Source: AP-15 sp963750195 (GTDB lineage Bacteria; Pseudomonadota; Alphaproteobacteria; ATCC43930; CGMCC-115725). Taken from it: a DNA stretch of 64,000 nucleotides. The position numbers and the translations under genes are program-made. Every line of letters begins with the position of its first letter. Positions within the stretch are counted from its first letter, which is position 1. The DNA lies in contig CAVVPS010000017.1 of assembly GCA_963750195.1 (NCBI GenBank), forward strand, positions 124,001 to 188,000, in the 5' to 3' direction. The notes beneath the pieces are model-generated. The model was not told the origin of the DNA. It ran no database searches and worked only from the letters and a program-made list of their open reading frames with translations. This document shows positions 34,955-43,509 of this stretch, one piece after another.

Positions 34955-35853
34955 CTAGATCGGCATTCCGATTCCGGATTGGGCGAGCCTGCCGTCGGGC
35001 AGGACGTGGTGATAGCGGTCGAGGTGCATCGTCAGCCGTTTCATAAGGCGCCTGGCGCCTGGGTCGAACGGCGTGCGCCGGTGCATCGTGAAGCCGTTGT
35101 CCCAGACGACCAGGTCGCCGACCTGCCATTGGTGGGCGTAAACGAACTCGTCGCGGGTGGCGCTTTCGTAGACCTCATCCAGCACGGCGAGCCCTGAGGC
35201 CGTGTCCATGTCGTCGATGCCGACGGTTGTCGTCGAATCAAGGTAGAGCGAGCGGTCGCCGGTCTCGGGGTGGGCGCGAATCAGTGCATGCGTCACCGGC
35301 GGCGTCAGGCGTTTCGCGTCTTCCGAAATCTGCTGATCCGCCTCCCGGCCGTACCCCGCGAGCCGCTTTGTGTAATCGAAAATCCCGCGCTTTCCGGCGA
35401 TCATCGCCCGCAGCCGGCGGGGCAAGCCTGCATAGGCGGCGCGCAGATCGACCCAGAAGGTCTCGCCGCCTTCGCTCGGCAGTTCAAGCGCGTAGAGCGC
35501 CGCACCGGTCGCCGGGTTCAGCATATAGGACTGGTCGGAATGCCATTGCAGCTCACCGTCGCCGAGCCCGCCGATCGGCCGGCCGAACCCATCCTTCAGA
35601 TTGGAGAGTACCGTCACCTCGGGCGTCGTCGGCGAGGCCCAATCGCTCCGCACCGTGCGCTCCAGCGGCCCAAACAGAGCGCAGAACGCGGCGAGTTCCG
35701 CCTCGCTCAGCGCCTGGCGACGAAACACCAGGACGCCGAATTGCGCGTACAGGGTGCGAAGCTCCGCGACATCGCGTCGTCCAGGCGGTCCCATAATTTG
35801 AGGCCGACCACTTCCCGGGCCAGGGTCGGGTGGAGCTGTCGCATTTCGAGCAC
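34955..35853 (-). CDS. TauD/TfdA family Fe(II)/2OG dioxygenase (frameshifted near N-terminus)
   Basis: The main frame carries the iron-binding HSD motif (WHSDQSYMLNPATGAALYAL), VVWDNGFTMHRRTPFD with the distal histidine, and RRLMKRLTM with the 2-oxoglutarate arginine. These enzymes hydroxylate taurine, phenoxyacetates or sulfate esters. The first 25 residues of the family (LHPTLAREVVGLKLW then RLDDA) are in a different frame, starting at GTG 35853 behind GAGGA. One missing base near 35774 joins LDDA to VAELRTLYAQFG. Repaired length about 299 residues. The first in-frame ATG, at 35794, would give a truncated start. Confidence 0.83.
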
Positions 35854-35905
35854 GGTAGTGTCCTCGGTGGCGGGCAAAGTGGACGAAGAGAATACCCCCC
35901 AGGGG

Positions 35906-36730
35906 TCAGCTTTTGGCTTGAGCAGGGAGGGGCCAACCCAACCAATTGCAGACGGCTTCGCCCATGACCAGCTCGAGGTCGCGGCCCATTAGCCACGGCA
36001 GCTCATCGGTGAACAGGGTCACGCATTGCCGCCAGGAGCATCGCATCCGGGTGATGTCGGTTCCCCAGAACATCCGTTCGGGACCGAACGCGTCGAAACA
36101 GCGATGCAGGTGTGGGTGGAGGCTGCGGAACGGGTACTCATCTTCGGCGTAGCCCGCCTGACCGGTCGCCTTGACCGCGACGTTCGGGTATTTGGCGAGC
36201 GCCAATAACTCCGGTTGAAACCGATAGGCGGCCTCGCCTGTGCTGGCCCGGGGTACGCCCATGTGGTCGACGATCAATTTGAGGCCAGGGTGGCGCTCGG
36301 CGATTTTGCCGACGGCCGGCAGAAACATCGCCGCGCCGAGCGCGATCGGAACCCCAGCGCGCTCGGCGGCTGGCCATAGCCAGTCGAGCGTGCCGTCGGT
36401 GAACCAGGCTTGCGGGTGCCGCTCGTTGGTATAGAAGCGCAGTCCGAGCATGCCCGGCCGCTCCTTCCAGTGGGCGACAAGGTCGCGGCCATTTGGCTGG
36501 TCGAGGTAGAACCAGCCCATGATGGCAAAGCGGCCGGGGTATGCGCGCGCCGCTTCGACCGCCAGCTCGTTCGAGTCCGGATCCCACAGCACCGGGTGGA
36601 TCAGCGCCCGGTCGACGCCGGCGGCATCCATGCCGGCAATGGCCTCGGCCGCCGAGTAGGGCTCCTGACGATGGTGGGGGGACGGCGTACCTTTCTCCCA
36701 GAGATGGATCTGAGCATCGACGATCAGCAT
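35906..36730 (-). CDS. TIM-barrel metal-dependent hydrolase (amidohydrolase 2 family)
   Basis: 274 residues. It begins MLIVDAQIHLW, the usual first metal-binding strand in this group (DxQ-H rather than H-x-H). IHPVLWDPDSN, LGLRFYTNERHPQAW, KLIVDHMGVPR (metal histidine) and FWGTDITRMRCSWRQCVTLF (catalytic aspartate) follow. Family members include lactonases and decarboxylases such as 2-pyrone-4,6-dicarboxylate lactonase and AraN-like enzymes. It lies 52 bases upstream of the TauD-type gene, likely the same operon, so the two may act on one substrate. Confidence 0.82.
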   Translation of the reverse strand: MLIVDAQIHLWEKGTPSPHHRQEPYSAAEAIAGMDAAGVDRALIHPVLWDPDSNELAVEAARAYPGRFAIMGWFYLDQPNGRDLVAHWKERPGMLGLRFYTNERHPQAWFTDGTLDWLWPAAERAGVPIALGAAMFLPAVGKIAERHPGLKLIVDHMGVPRASTGEAAYRFQPELLALAKYPNVAVKATGQAGYAEDEYPFRSLHPHLHRCFDAFGPERMFWGTDITRMRCSWRQCVTLFTDELPWLMGRDLELVMGEAVCNWLGWPLPAQAKS

Positions 36731-36984
36731 TGGGTGCGTCCTCTTAGGCTCAAGGAATTGTACCTTACTAAACGGGAGAGCCAGGGACGACGATCGACTT
36801 TACCCGCCAGCCGTACGTTTGGGAGCGCTTTTGGCCTGAGCAGCCTGGCGAAATTCACCGTTTGGTCCTATCGCCACAATTTATGGGGACGGCTCGCGCC
36901 GTCGATCGGTCTCGACAGTTGTCGTGCTTTGCGGGCGAGCCGCCGTGGGGTTAGACTGGCGCCGGCCCATTGAAGGAAACAGCC

Positions 36985-38026
36985 ATGACAGCCATGATCG
37001 ACATGCATGCCCATTGGCGGCCCGCGGAAGTAGCCGACGCCCTGCGCGCCCGTACCAGGGAACCGCGCATCGCGCGCAATCAAGACGGGGTCGAGGTGCT
37101 GCAGTCCGGCCGGATGGGCGAAGCGCCGCTGGCCGAGGCCTTCGACGACGTCGATTTCCATCTTGCCCGGATGGACCGCCAGGGAGTGCAGACGAGCGTG
37201 CTGTCGCTGCTCGGTTCGTTCTGCTGGATCGAGTTCCCAGCCGCCGGAGGTGTCCGGGCCGCTGTGCCGGAAGGTCAATGACGGGCTTTCGGCGATCTGC
37301 CAGAAGCATCCCGGCCGCTTCGCCGCCTTTGCCGCGCTGCCCTTGACCGACATCTCCGCCGCCGCCGCCGAACTCGAGCGGGCGCTCGGGCTGCCCGGCG
37401 TGATCGGCGCGCAGCTACCCGGCAACGGCTTCCTGACGAGCAAGGACGCCGAGGCGATGCGTCCGCTGCTGGAGGTCGCGAACCGCCACCACGCGACGCT
37501 CTTCATCCATCATGGCCCGCGGCCGGGCGACGCGTTCCCCAAGGTCGCGGCCGACACGGACAACGCGCGCCGGCGCAACGGCACGCTCGACATGCAGGCG
37601 AGTCTCTCCTCGGTGATGGTGACATTGTGTCTAACCGACCTCCTCGCCGACTACCCCGACGCGACGGTCTGCGTCCACAATCTGGGCGGCAACCTACCCT
37701 ACGAGGTCGAGCGGATGGACCATCGCTGCCTGCTCGACACGCCGGAGGAGGAGTTGCCGTCGGCGCGCATCGGGAAGGCAAGGGTGTACGTGGACTGTAA
37801 CTCGTTCGGCCCGCACGCGATCGAAGCGGCCGTCAGGCTGTACGGCGCCGAGCGCATCGTGTGCGGCACCGACGGCACCGAGTTCGGCTGCGACTGGACC
37901 AGGAAGGCGCTCGCCGAAGCGCAGATCGGCGAGGAAGCCCGCGACCAGATCCTGCAGCGCAATGCCGCAGCGATGCTCGCTAGCGTCGCAAAAGCCGCGC
38001 CGAGCGAGAGAGCCGCTGCCGAATAA
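36985..38026 (+). CDS. ACMSD-like amidohydrolase (frameshifted)
   Basis: It starts TAMIDMHAHWRPAEVADAL (metal motif H-x-H) after AAGGA eight bases upstream. Later segments are HHATLFIHHGPRPGD, VCVHNLGGNLPYEVERMDHR and IVCGTDGTEFGCDW (catalytic aspartate). This is the 2-amino-3-carboxymuconate-6-semialdehyde decarboxylase group of zinc-dependent decarboxylases and hydrolases. The first 83 residues and the rest are in different frames. One extra T at 37234-37235 accounts for this: without it CWIE runs on into SQPPEVSGPLC. Repaired length about 346 residues. Confidence 0.83.
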
Positions 38027-38178
38027 TGCTTTCCTGCGGCCGCCGCGGTTGTGGTGCGCACCGCCGCGGCGGCCGCCGGGTCCAATAAGCCGGGTCCGGC
38101 CGGCGCTCGTCGGGGTGATCCCGGTCGGGTTCGTCGCCAGCTGTCGCCGCGAGATCGGTGCGATGAGGGGGTAGGCCG

Positions 38179-39277
38179 ATGGAGATCGACGCCGCTGTTT
38201 TTCGCAAGGTGCAGGCGCCGCTGACGATCGAGCAGGTCGAGGTCGACAAGCCGTGGGGGCGCGAGGTGCTGGTGCGCACCGTCGCGACCGGCGTGTGCCA
38301 CAGCGATCTGCATGTCGTCGATGGGATCGGACGCTTTCCGCTCGACCGGCCGATCGTGCTTGGGCCACGAGGGCGCCGGCATCGTCGAGGCGGTCGGCGC
38401 CGAGGTGACGACGGTCAAGCCCGGCGACCATGTTGTCGCCTGTCTCTCGGGCTTTTGCGGCAGCTGTCCGCAATGCCTCTCCGGCCATCCCAATTTGTGC
38501 ACCGGCGGCATCGTCACCCGGCCCGAGAGCGCCGCTCCGCGACTGTCGCAAAACGGCGAGCCGTTCCGCCAGTTTATCGGCATTTCGAGCTATGCCGAAA
38601 AGATGCTGCTGCACGAGAACTCGATCGTTAGGATCGATCCCGAATTGCCGCTCGACAAGGCGGCTCTGGTCGGCTGCGGGGTGCTGACCGGGGTCGGCGC
38701 GGCATTGCGCAGCTCTGGGCTCGAAGCGGGGCAGACGGTCGCGGTGTTCGGCTGCGGCGGTGTCGGGTTGTCGATCATCCAGGGCGCCCGCATCGGCGGC
38801 GCCCGCCAGATAATCGCCGTCGACCAGTTCGAATCGAAGCGCGAGATGGCGACCCGCGCCGGCGCCACCCATTTCGTCAACAGCGCCGAGGACGATCCGG
38901 TCAAGGCCGTGCGCGCATTGACCGGCGGGCTCGGGGTCGATCACGCCTTTGAGGCGGTCGGCAATGCCAAGCTGGTGCGGCAGGCGATCGAGAGCCTGGC
39001 GATCCGCGGCACCGCAACGATCGTCGGGGTGTTGCCGCCCGACGCGATGATCGAGTTCCCGTGGATGGCGATCCGCCCCGAATGCAAGGTGCAGACCTCG
39101 CGCATGGGCTCGAACCGGTTCCGCACAGACATCCCGCTCTATCTCGATTTCTACCGCCAGGGCCGGCTCGACCTCGATGGAATGGTCACCAAGCGCGGCC
39201 GTCTCGGCGACATCAACGAAGCCTTCCGCGCGATGAAAGCCGGCGAAGTCGCCCGCACCGTGCTGACGTTCGATTAG
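38179..39277 (+). CDS. Zinc-dependent alcohol dehydrogenase (frameshifted)
   Basis: An MDR dehydrogenase. N-terminal GVCHSDLHVVDG has the catalytic zinc cysteine; then GHEGAGIVEAVGAEV (second zinc ligands), and a structural zinc lobe in FCGSCPQCLSGHPNLC. The cofactor motif is VFGCGGVGLSIIQGARIGGARQIIAVD. This pattern is closest to class III-like and NDMA-dependent alcohol dehydrogenases (GxGGVG, long lobe). One extra C at about 38366 breaks the frame between VLG and HEGAG. Repaired length about 365 residues. The GGGGG upstream and ATG 38179 fit. A TauD-type gene follows 18 bases after the stop. Confidence 0.85.
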
Positions 39278-39295
39278 GTCTTCGGGAGAAGGTAG

Positions 39296-40141
39296 ATGAA
39301 TTACCTGCACATCCGGGTGGAGCCGCTCTCGACCTGGCTCGGCGCCGAGGTCACCGGCGTCGATCTGGCGGGCCCGGTCGCGGACGAGACTTTCGCCGAG
39401 ATCCGCTGCGCCTTTGGCGAGTACGGCGTCGTGTTTTTCCGCGATCAGCGCCTGACGCCGGAGCAGCACCTTGCCTTTGCCGAGCGCTTTGCGCCCATAG
39501 ACATCAACCGCTTTTTCTCGGCCGTTCCCGGCTATCCGATGATCGCCGAGGTCCGTAAGGAGCCCGAGCAGACTCAAAATATCGGCGGTGGGTGGCACAC
39601 CGATCACAGCTACGACCAGGTGCCGGCGCTGGGTTCGATGCTCTATGCCCGCGAGGTGCCGCGGACCGGCGGTGACACATTGTTTGCCAGCATGTACGCG
39701 GCCTATGACGCGCTGTCCGACGGGCTCAAGGCGACGCTCGAGGGGCTGCGCGCGTGTCATTCGAGCCGTCACGTGTTTGGCCCCGAGGCCCAGGCACGCC
39801 GCGGCGACCTCGTCGGCCGGATTGGCAATCCCGAACTGGCGACGCAGGACGCGGTCCACCCCGCGGTCATCCGCCATCCCCAGACCGGCCGCAAGGCGCT
39901 CTACGTAAACCCGGGATTCACCCTGCGGTTCGAAGGCTGGACCGAGGAGGAGTCACGCCCGCTGTTGGAATACCTGTATCGCCACGCGACGCGTCCAGAA
40001 TTCACCTGCCGCTTTCATTGGCGGGAGGGCTCGTTGGCATTGTGGGACAACCGCTCGACTTGGCACTTTGCTGTCAATGACTATCACGGCGAGCGCCGCC
40101 TGCTGCATCGCATTACGATCCAGGGCTCGCCGCTGAACTGA
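39296..40141 (+). CDS. TauD/TfdA family Fe(II)/2OG dioxygenase
   Basis: 281 residues, intact. Iron ligands are H101 and D103 in GWHTDHSYDQVPALGSML, and the distal histidine lies in NRSTWHFAVNDY. The 2-oxoglutarate arginine is in GERRLLHRITI. The start has GAGAAGG before the ATG. These enzymes oxidise taurine, alkylsulfates, phenoxyalkanoates or hypophosphite, coupled to decarboxylation of 2-oxoglutarate. It is directly downstream of the alcohol dehydrogenase gene; hydroxylation followed by aldehyde or alcohol oxidation is a plausible but unproven sequence. Confidence 0.9.
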   Translation: MNYLHIRVEPLSTWLGAEVTGVDLAGPVADETFAEIRCAFGEYGVVFFRDQRLTPEQHLAFAERFAPIDINRFFSAVPGYPMIAEVRKEPEQTQNIGGGWHTDHSYDQVPALGSMLYAREVPRTGGDTLFASMYAAYDALSDGLKATLEGLRACHSSRHVFGPEAQARRGDLVGRIGNPELATQDAVHPAVIRHPQTGRKALYVNPGFTLRFEGWTEEESRPLLEYLYRHATRPEFTCRFHWREGSLALWDNRSTWHFAVNDYHGERRLLHRITIQGSPLN

Positions 40142-40236
40142 GCCAATCCATAGGGGTAGGGCGGATCTCGACCCGGCTGACAGCTCGGCATCGCCGGAGC
40201 GTGCCGTCAGGCGCGAGAGGCCTGTCGCTACTTGGC

Positions 40237-40416
40237 TCATCGCGCTGCAATCTTCGAGACGCTGACGCGGTTGGCGAGACGTGGCTGACGCGGATGCCGT
40301 CGAGGCGCATGACCATTGGGGTCAGCACCTGCATGTCGTCGCCCATCGAGCCCATCTCGTCGAGCATCCGCTGCCGCTCGGGCGAGGAATTCGAGGGTGA
40401 TCGGTTCGTCGGCCAT
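40237..40416 (-). pseudogene. Remnant of a small coiled-coil protein
   Basis: On the minus strand an ATG opens MADEPITLEFLA. After one frame change it reads RQRMLDEMGSMGDDMQVLTPMV, and after another RLANRVSV to a TGA at 40237. The pattern (short N-terminal strand, helix with heptad-like Leu/Met spacing, closing RLANRVxx) resembles the common alphaproteobacterial short coiled-coil proteins of unknown role. At least two frame changes and no Shine-Dalgarno mean it is probably dead. Confidence 0.35.
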
Positions 40417-40479
40417 GGAAGAAGTGATAGGTGTGCGGCCGCCGACCGCCGGTGGTACTGCAGCCCAGGGTCAAGATAC

Positions 40480-41558
40480 GGCTGCGGATCTGAGTACCGT
40501 CGTAATCGGTGTGGACGGTTCCGCTCTCACCGGTGATTACGTCGATGAGTATCTGAGTAGCGGCGCCACCGTGTGGCAATACTCCGACAATATCGTAGAT
40601 TTTGATGATTTTCAGACGATCCAAATTTTTGTGGATAGTCAGTCATCGAAGATTATACTGGCCAAGTCCTACGATGATATCGTCGCCGCCAAGCGGGTGG
40701 GCAAGGTTGCCATGGTCGTCGGCATTCAAGAGTGCACTGCAATTGGAGCCAGAGTGGTTTGCCAATCCCACCAAAAATGACCGCCAACAATCCGAAATCC
40801 GAACGATTGGAGGCTCAAGAACCCGCCGACCGACCCGAAAACGCAACTTTCCAACTATTACGACAAGGGGCTCCGGATCGCCAACCTCGCCTATAATCTC
40901 CCCAATTTCTTTGGTGGCGGCTGTCTTGACGCGAGGACGCCGCTGAGTTCGGTGGGCGCAGTTTCTTGCCAACCAGATGCAGGAAATGGGTATTCTGGTC
41001 GATTGCAGCCACTCGAGCGAGCGGACCAGCCTCGATATTATCAATATCGCAACCAAGCCGGTCGTCTGTTCGCACTCGAACGCCGACGCGCTAGACGATA
41101 ATCCGCGTAACATCAGCGACCGCGTGATCAAGGGCATTGCCGATACCGGCGGCCTGATCGGCGTGAACGCGCTTAAGCGTCTTTCTTAGTTTGGAGCCGC
41201 AAGGATGCGCCCTTTGCGGATACCGGCCTTCCCCCCTCTGGCGAGCATTTCGAAATATGTCGATGTGATGGATTACATCAGGCGTCTTGTGGGTATCGAC
41301 TACGTCGGCATTGGTAGCTGACTTCACCAACGGGAACAATCCTGGCCAACCTCTTCCTTCGCAATCATTTCTGTATCCTCCCGAGATGGCCTACAATCAG
41401 CCCAATGGACTTGATTACGTCCGGAATTTCAGCCAGACCAGCTGACCTTCCCGTACCTCCGCGCGGAACTGGTGCGTCACGGCTACTCTTCCGTCGACAT
41501 CGCAAAAATCTTCGGCGGCAACTGGATGCGCGTGTTCCGAGAAGCCTGGAAGACTTGA
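40480..41558 (+). pseudogene. Membrane dipeptidase (peptidase M19) pseudogene
   Basis: Fragments in all three frames line up with zinc dipeptidases of the M19 (renal dipeptidase-like) family. In order: VVIGVDGSALTGDYVDEYL and a SKIILAKSYDDIVAAKRVGK segment; DKGLRIANLAYNLPNFFGGG; MGILVDCSHSSERTSLDII with the zinc histidine; VVCSHSNADALDDNPRNISD; IADTGGLIGVNA; YIRRLVGIDYVGIG; and the C-terminus TFPYLRAELVRHGYSS to GNWMRVFREAW. The gene contains several frame changes and an internal stop after NALKRLS. It is therefore a decayed gene, not a single misread. Confidence 0.75.
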
Positions 41559-41582
41559 ACTGGCGAAGTGACCATTGGGCGC

Positions 41583-41963
41583 ATGCTGATTCTGTATCCT
41601 ACCCTGACCTGTTCGGCGTCGCCGACAACAACCCGTTCGGGCTGAAGGTCTATGCCTTCTTGAAGCTGTGTGGCCTGACCTTCCGCCATGAACATATCTT
41701 CGACGCGTCGAAAGCGCCGCGCGGCCAGCTTCCCTATCTGGTAGATGGCGAAACGGCCATCGGCGACAGCGATGCGATCATCAGCCACCTGATTTCGTGC
41801 AACGCCCTTACCATCGACAGCGCGTTGACGGGGGCCCAGCGCGATACCGACTTGCTGATCAGGCGAATGCTCGATGACCTCTACTGGGTGATGTCCTACT
41901 CACGCTGGAAGGATGATCGGTTTTGGCCGCTGTTCCGGGATGCGATCCTGCGGACCCATCCCG
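41583..41963 (+). pseudogene. Truncated glutathione S-transferase fragment
   Basis: An ATG at 41583 reads MLILY; one missing base near 41598 then joins it to YPDLFGVADNNPFGLKVYAF, a GST N-terminal thioredoxin-like domain with GQLPYLVDGETAIGDSDAII as the glutathione-contact region. Homology fades after DAILRTHP, just before the 3' end of the convergent SDR gene. The C-terminal helical domain is missing, so this is a truncated remnant. Confidence 0.65.
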
Positions 41964-41985
41964 AGCCAAACTGCGTCTGGCTCGC

Positions 41986-42957
41986 TCAGGTCAGGAGGCG
42001 CCAGCCGGCCTTCTTCGCGAAGTCCTCGAAAAAATTGGTGTCGTAGGCCTGTTCCGGCGAGGCGCGCACCATCTCGTCGATGATATGCGCATCGGGGCCG
42101 ACCAGAATGCGCCACCGGTCGGCCTTGACCCCATTGAGGATGATCGTGGCCGCCTCGGCCGCGCTCGTCGGGGCATCCTCGGTAAAGCGGCGTTCGCGCT
42201 CGGCCACCAGTTTCTGAATTTCTTCGTCCGCGAGCTTGGATGCGTCTCTGCCCATGGACGCGATACGCGCCCGGGCTTGCTCGATCTGCCGCGCATTCAT
42301 CTCGTCCGACAGGTTGCCGCTTTGGATCTTGCGGGAGTTGGATGCGATCGCGGTGCCGATATGGCCGGGCATCACGACCGAGCATTTGATGTGGGGTGCG
42401 TTAATCTTGAGATCGGCGATCAGCGCTTCGGTAAAGCCCTTCACCGCAAATTTTGCGGCGCTGTAGGCGGTGTGCGGAATGCGCGGCCCGACCGATGCCC
42501 AGAAGCCGTTGACGCTGCTGGTGTTGACGATGTGGCCCTCATCGGCCTTTTGCAGCATCGGCAAAAAGGCCCGGGTGCAGTGATAGACCCCGCCCCAGCA
42601 GATGTTGAAGGTCTTTTCCCACTCGTCGCGGCTGTGGGCGACCATGCTGCCGCCGCCACCGATGCCGGCGTTGTTGAACAACAGATGGATCTTGTCGGTG
42701 GCATGACGGTCCGCGATTTCATCGCGAAACCGCCGCACCTGAACCTCCTCGGAGACATCGGCGATGTGCGTAGTGACGCGCAGGCCCTGCGGCAATCCCG
42801 CCGCTTCGCACAAAAGCCGCGTTTCCGCCAACCCCGTCGCCGAGACGTCGCACATCGCGACATTGCAGGCTTCGGCGACCAGCTGGCGAACCAATTCCCG
42901 CCCCATCCCCGATCCGCCGCCGGTAACGACCGCGATCCTTCCCGCGAGATCCTTCAT
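41986..42957 (-). CDS. Short-chain dehydrogenase/reductase
   Basis: 323 residues. The cofactor motif is VVTGGGSGMGRELV, then LFNNAGIGGGGS, the catalytic serine in IVNTSSVNGFW and the YSAAK tetrad. The C-terminal 100 residues (from GTAIASNSRKIQSG) extend beyond the classical 250-residue core and include a helical segment rich in charged residues. GGGAGG eight bases before the ATG at 42957 sets the start. It is an NAD(P)-dependent oxidoreductase of unknown alcohol or ketone substrate, and the only intact gene between about 40.2 and 43.5 kb. Confidence 0.88.
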   Translation of the reverse strand: MKDLAGRIAVVTGGGSGMGRELVRQLVAEACNVAMCDVSATGLAETRLLCEAAGLPQGLRVTTHIADVSEEVQVRRFRDEIADRHATDKIHLLFNNAGIGGGGSMVAHSRDEWEKTFNICWGGVYHCTRAFLPMLQKADEGHIVNTSSVNGFWASVGPRIPHTAYSAAKFAVKGFTEALIADLKINAPHIKCSVVMPGHIGTAIASNSRKIQSGNLSDEMNARQIEQARARIASMGRDASKLADEEIQKLVAERERRFTEDAPTSAAEAATIILNGVKADRWRILVGPDAHIIDEMVRASPEQAYDTNFFEDFAKKAGWRLLT

Positions 42958-43157
42958 ATGCCGAGCCTCCCTTATTTCAGTCCGTTGATGAAGCGCAGTA
43001 CCGGTCATAACGGGTCGCGAGAACATCCCGTGCCCGCAGACATGGGCTAATTTCTAGTTTATCGTCATTCCCGCCCGGCCGGGAGTTCAGCGCCGAGGGT
43101 ATGCGCCTGGGCTGGATACCGCTTTCGTGGAGCTGACGAGGAGAAGGAAATCCGGCG

Positions 43158-43375
43158 ATGTTGAAAACCACCCGCGACAGGGATCATGCCAACGACGCTC
43201 GCCGGGTCGTATTCTGCACCTTTGTGGTTCGATGCGAGCCCGCAAGGGCGGTCAGCCAACGCGGCGCTGGGCGACTCGCCGTTTCGTGAGCAATATCTGG
43301 ATGAGGTCGCCGCGGTCATCAACCGCGCAGCAGGCTGCGGGGCTCGATATCGTCAGGATGGTCAATGGCCTTTAA
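43158..43375 (+). pseudogene. Truncated duplicate of the MetE-like gene N-terminus
   Basis: It reads MLKTTRD, then in the next frame IMPTTLAGSYSAPLWFDASP, then GRSANAALGDSPFREQYLDE, then AAGLDIV. This closely parallels the start of the intact MetE-like gene at 46276 (MIMPTAITGSYPRPLWFDAS...). The copy has at least two frame changes and stops after the DIV segment, where the intact protein goes on for another 325 residues. It is a degraded, truncated paralog 3.1 kb upstream of the complete gene. Confidence 0.7.
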
Positions 43376-43509
43376 ACCCGCGTCCGCTGTGGATCCTCGG
43401 CGCGGCTTCTGCAGTAGAGCTTTTAATGAATTATTCAGCGATCTCTCATTTTTTGTACTTGAGGATCTAGCTGTGCAGACTTCCTCTTGATGCTACGGCG
43501 GGAGGTCAA

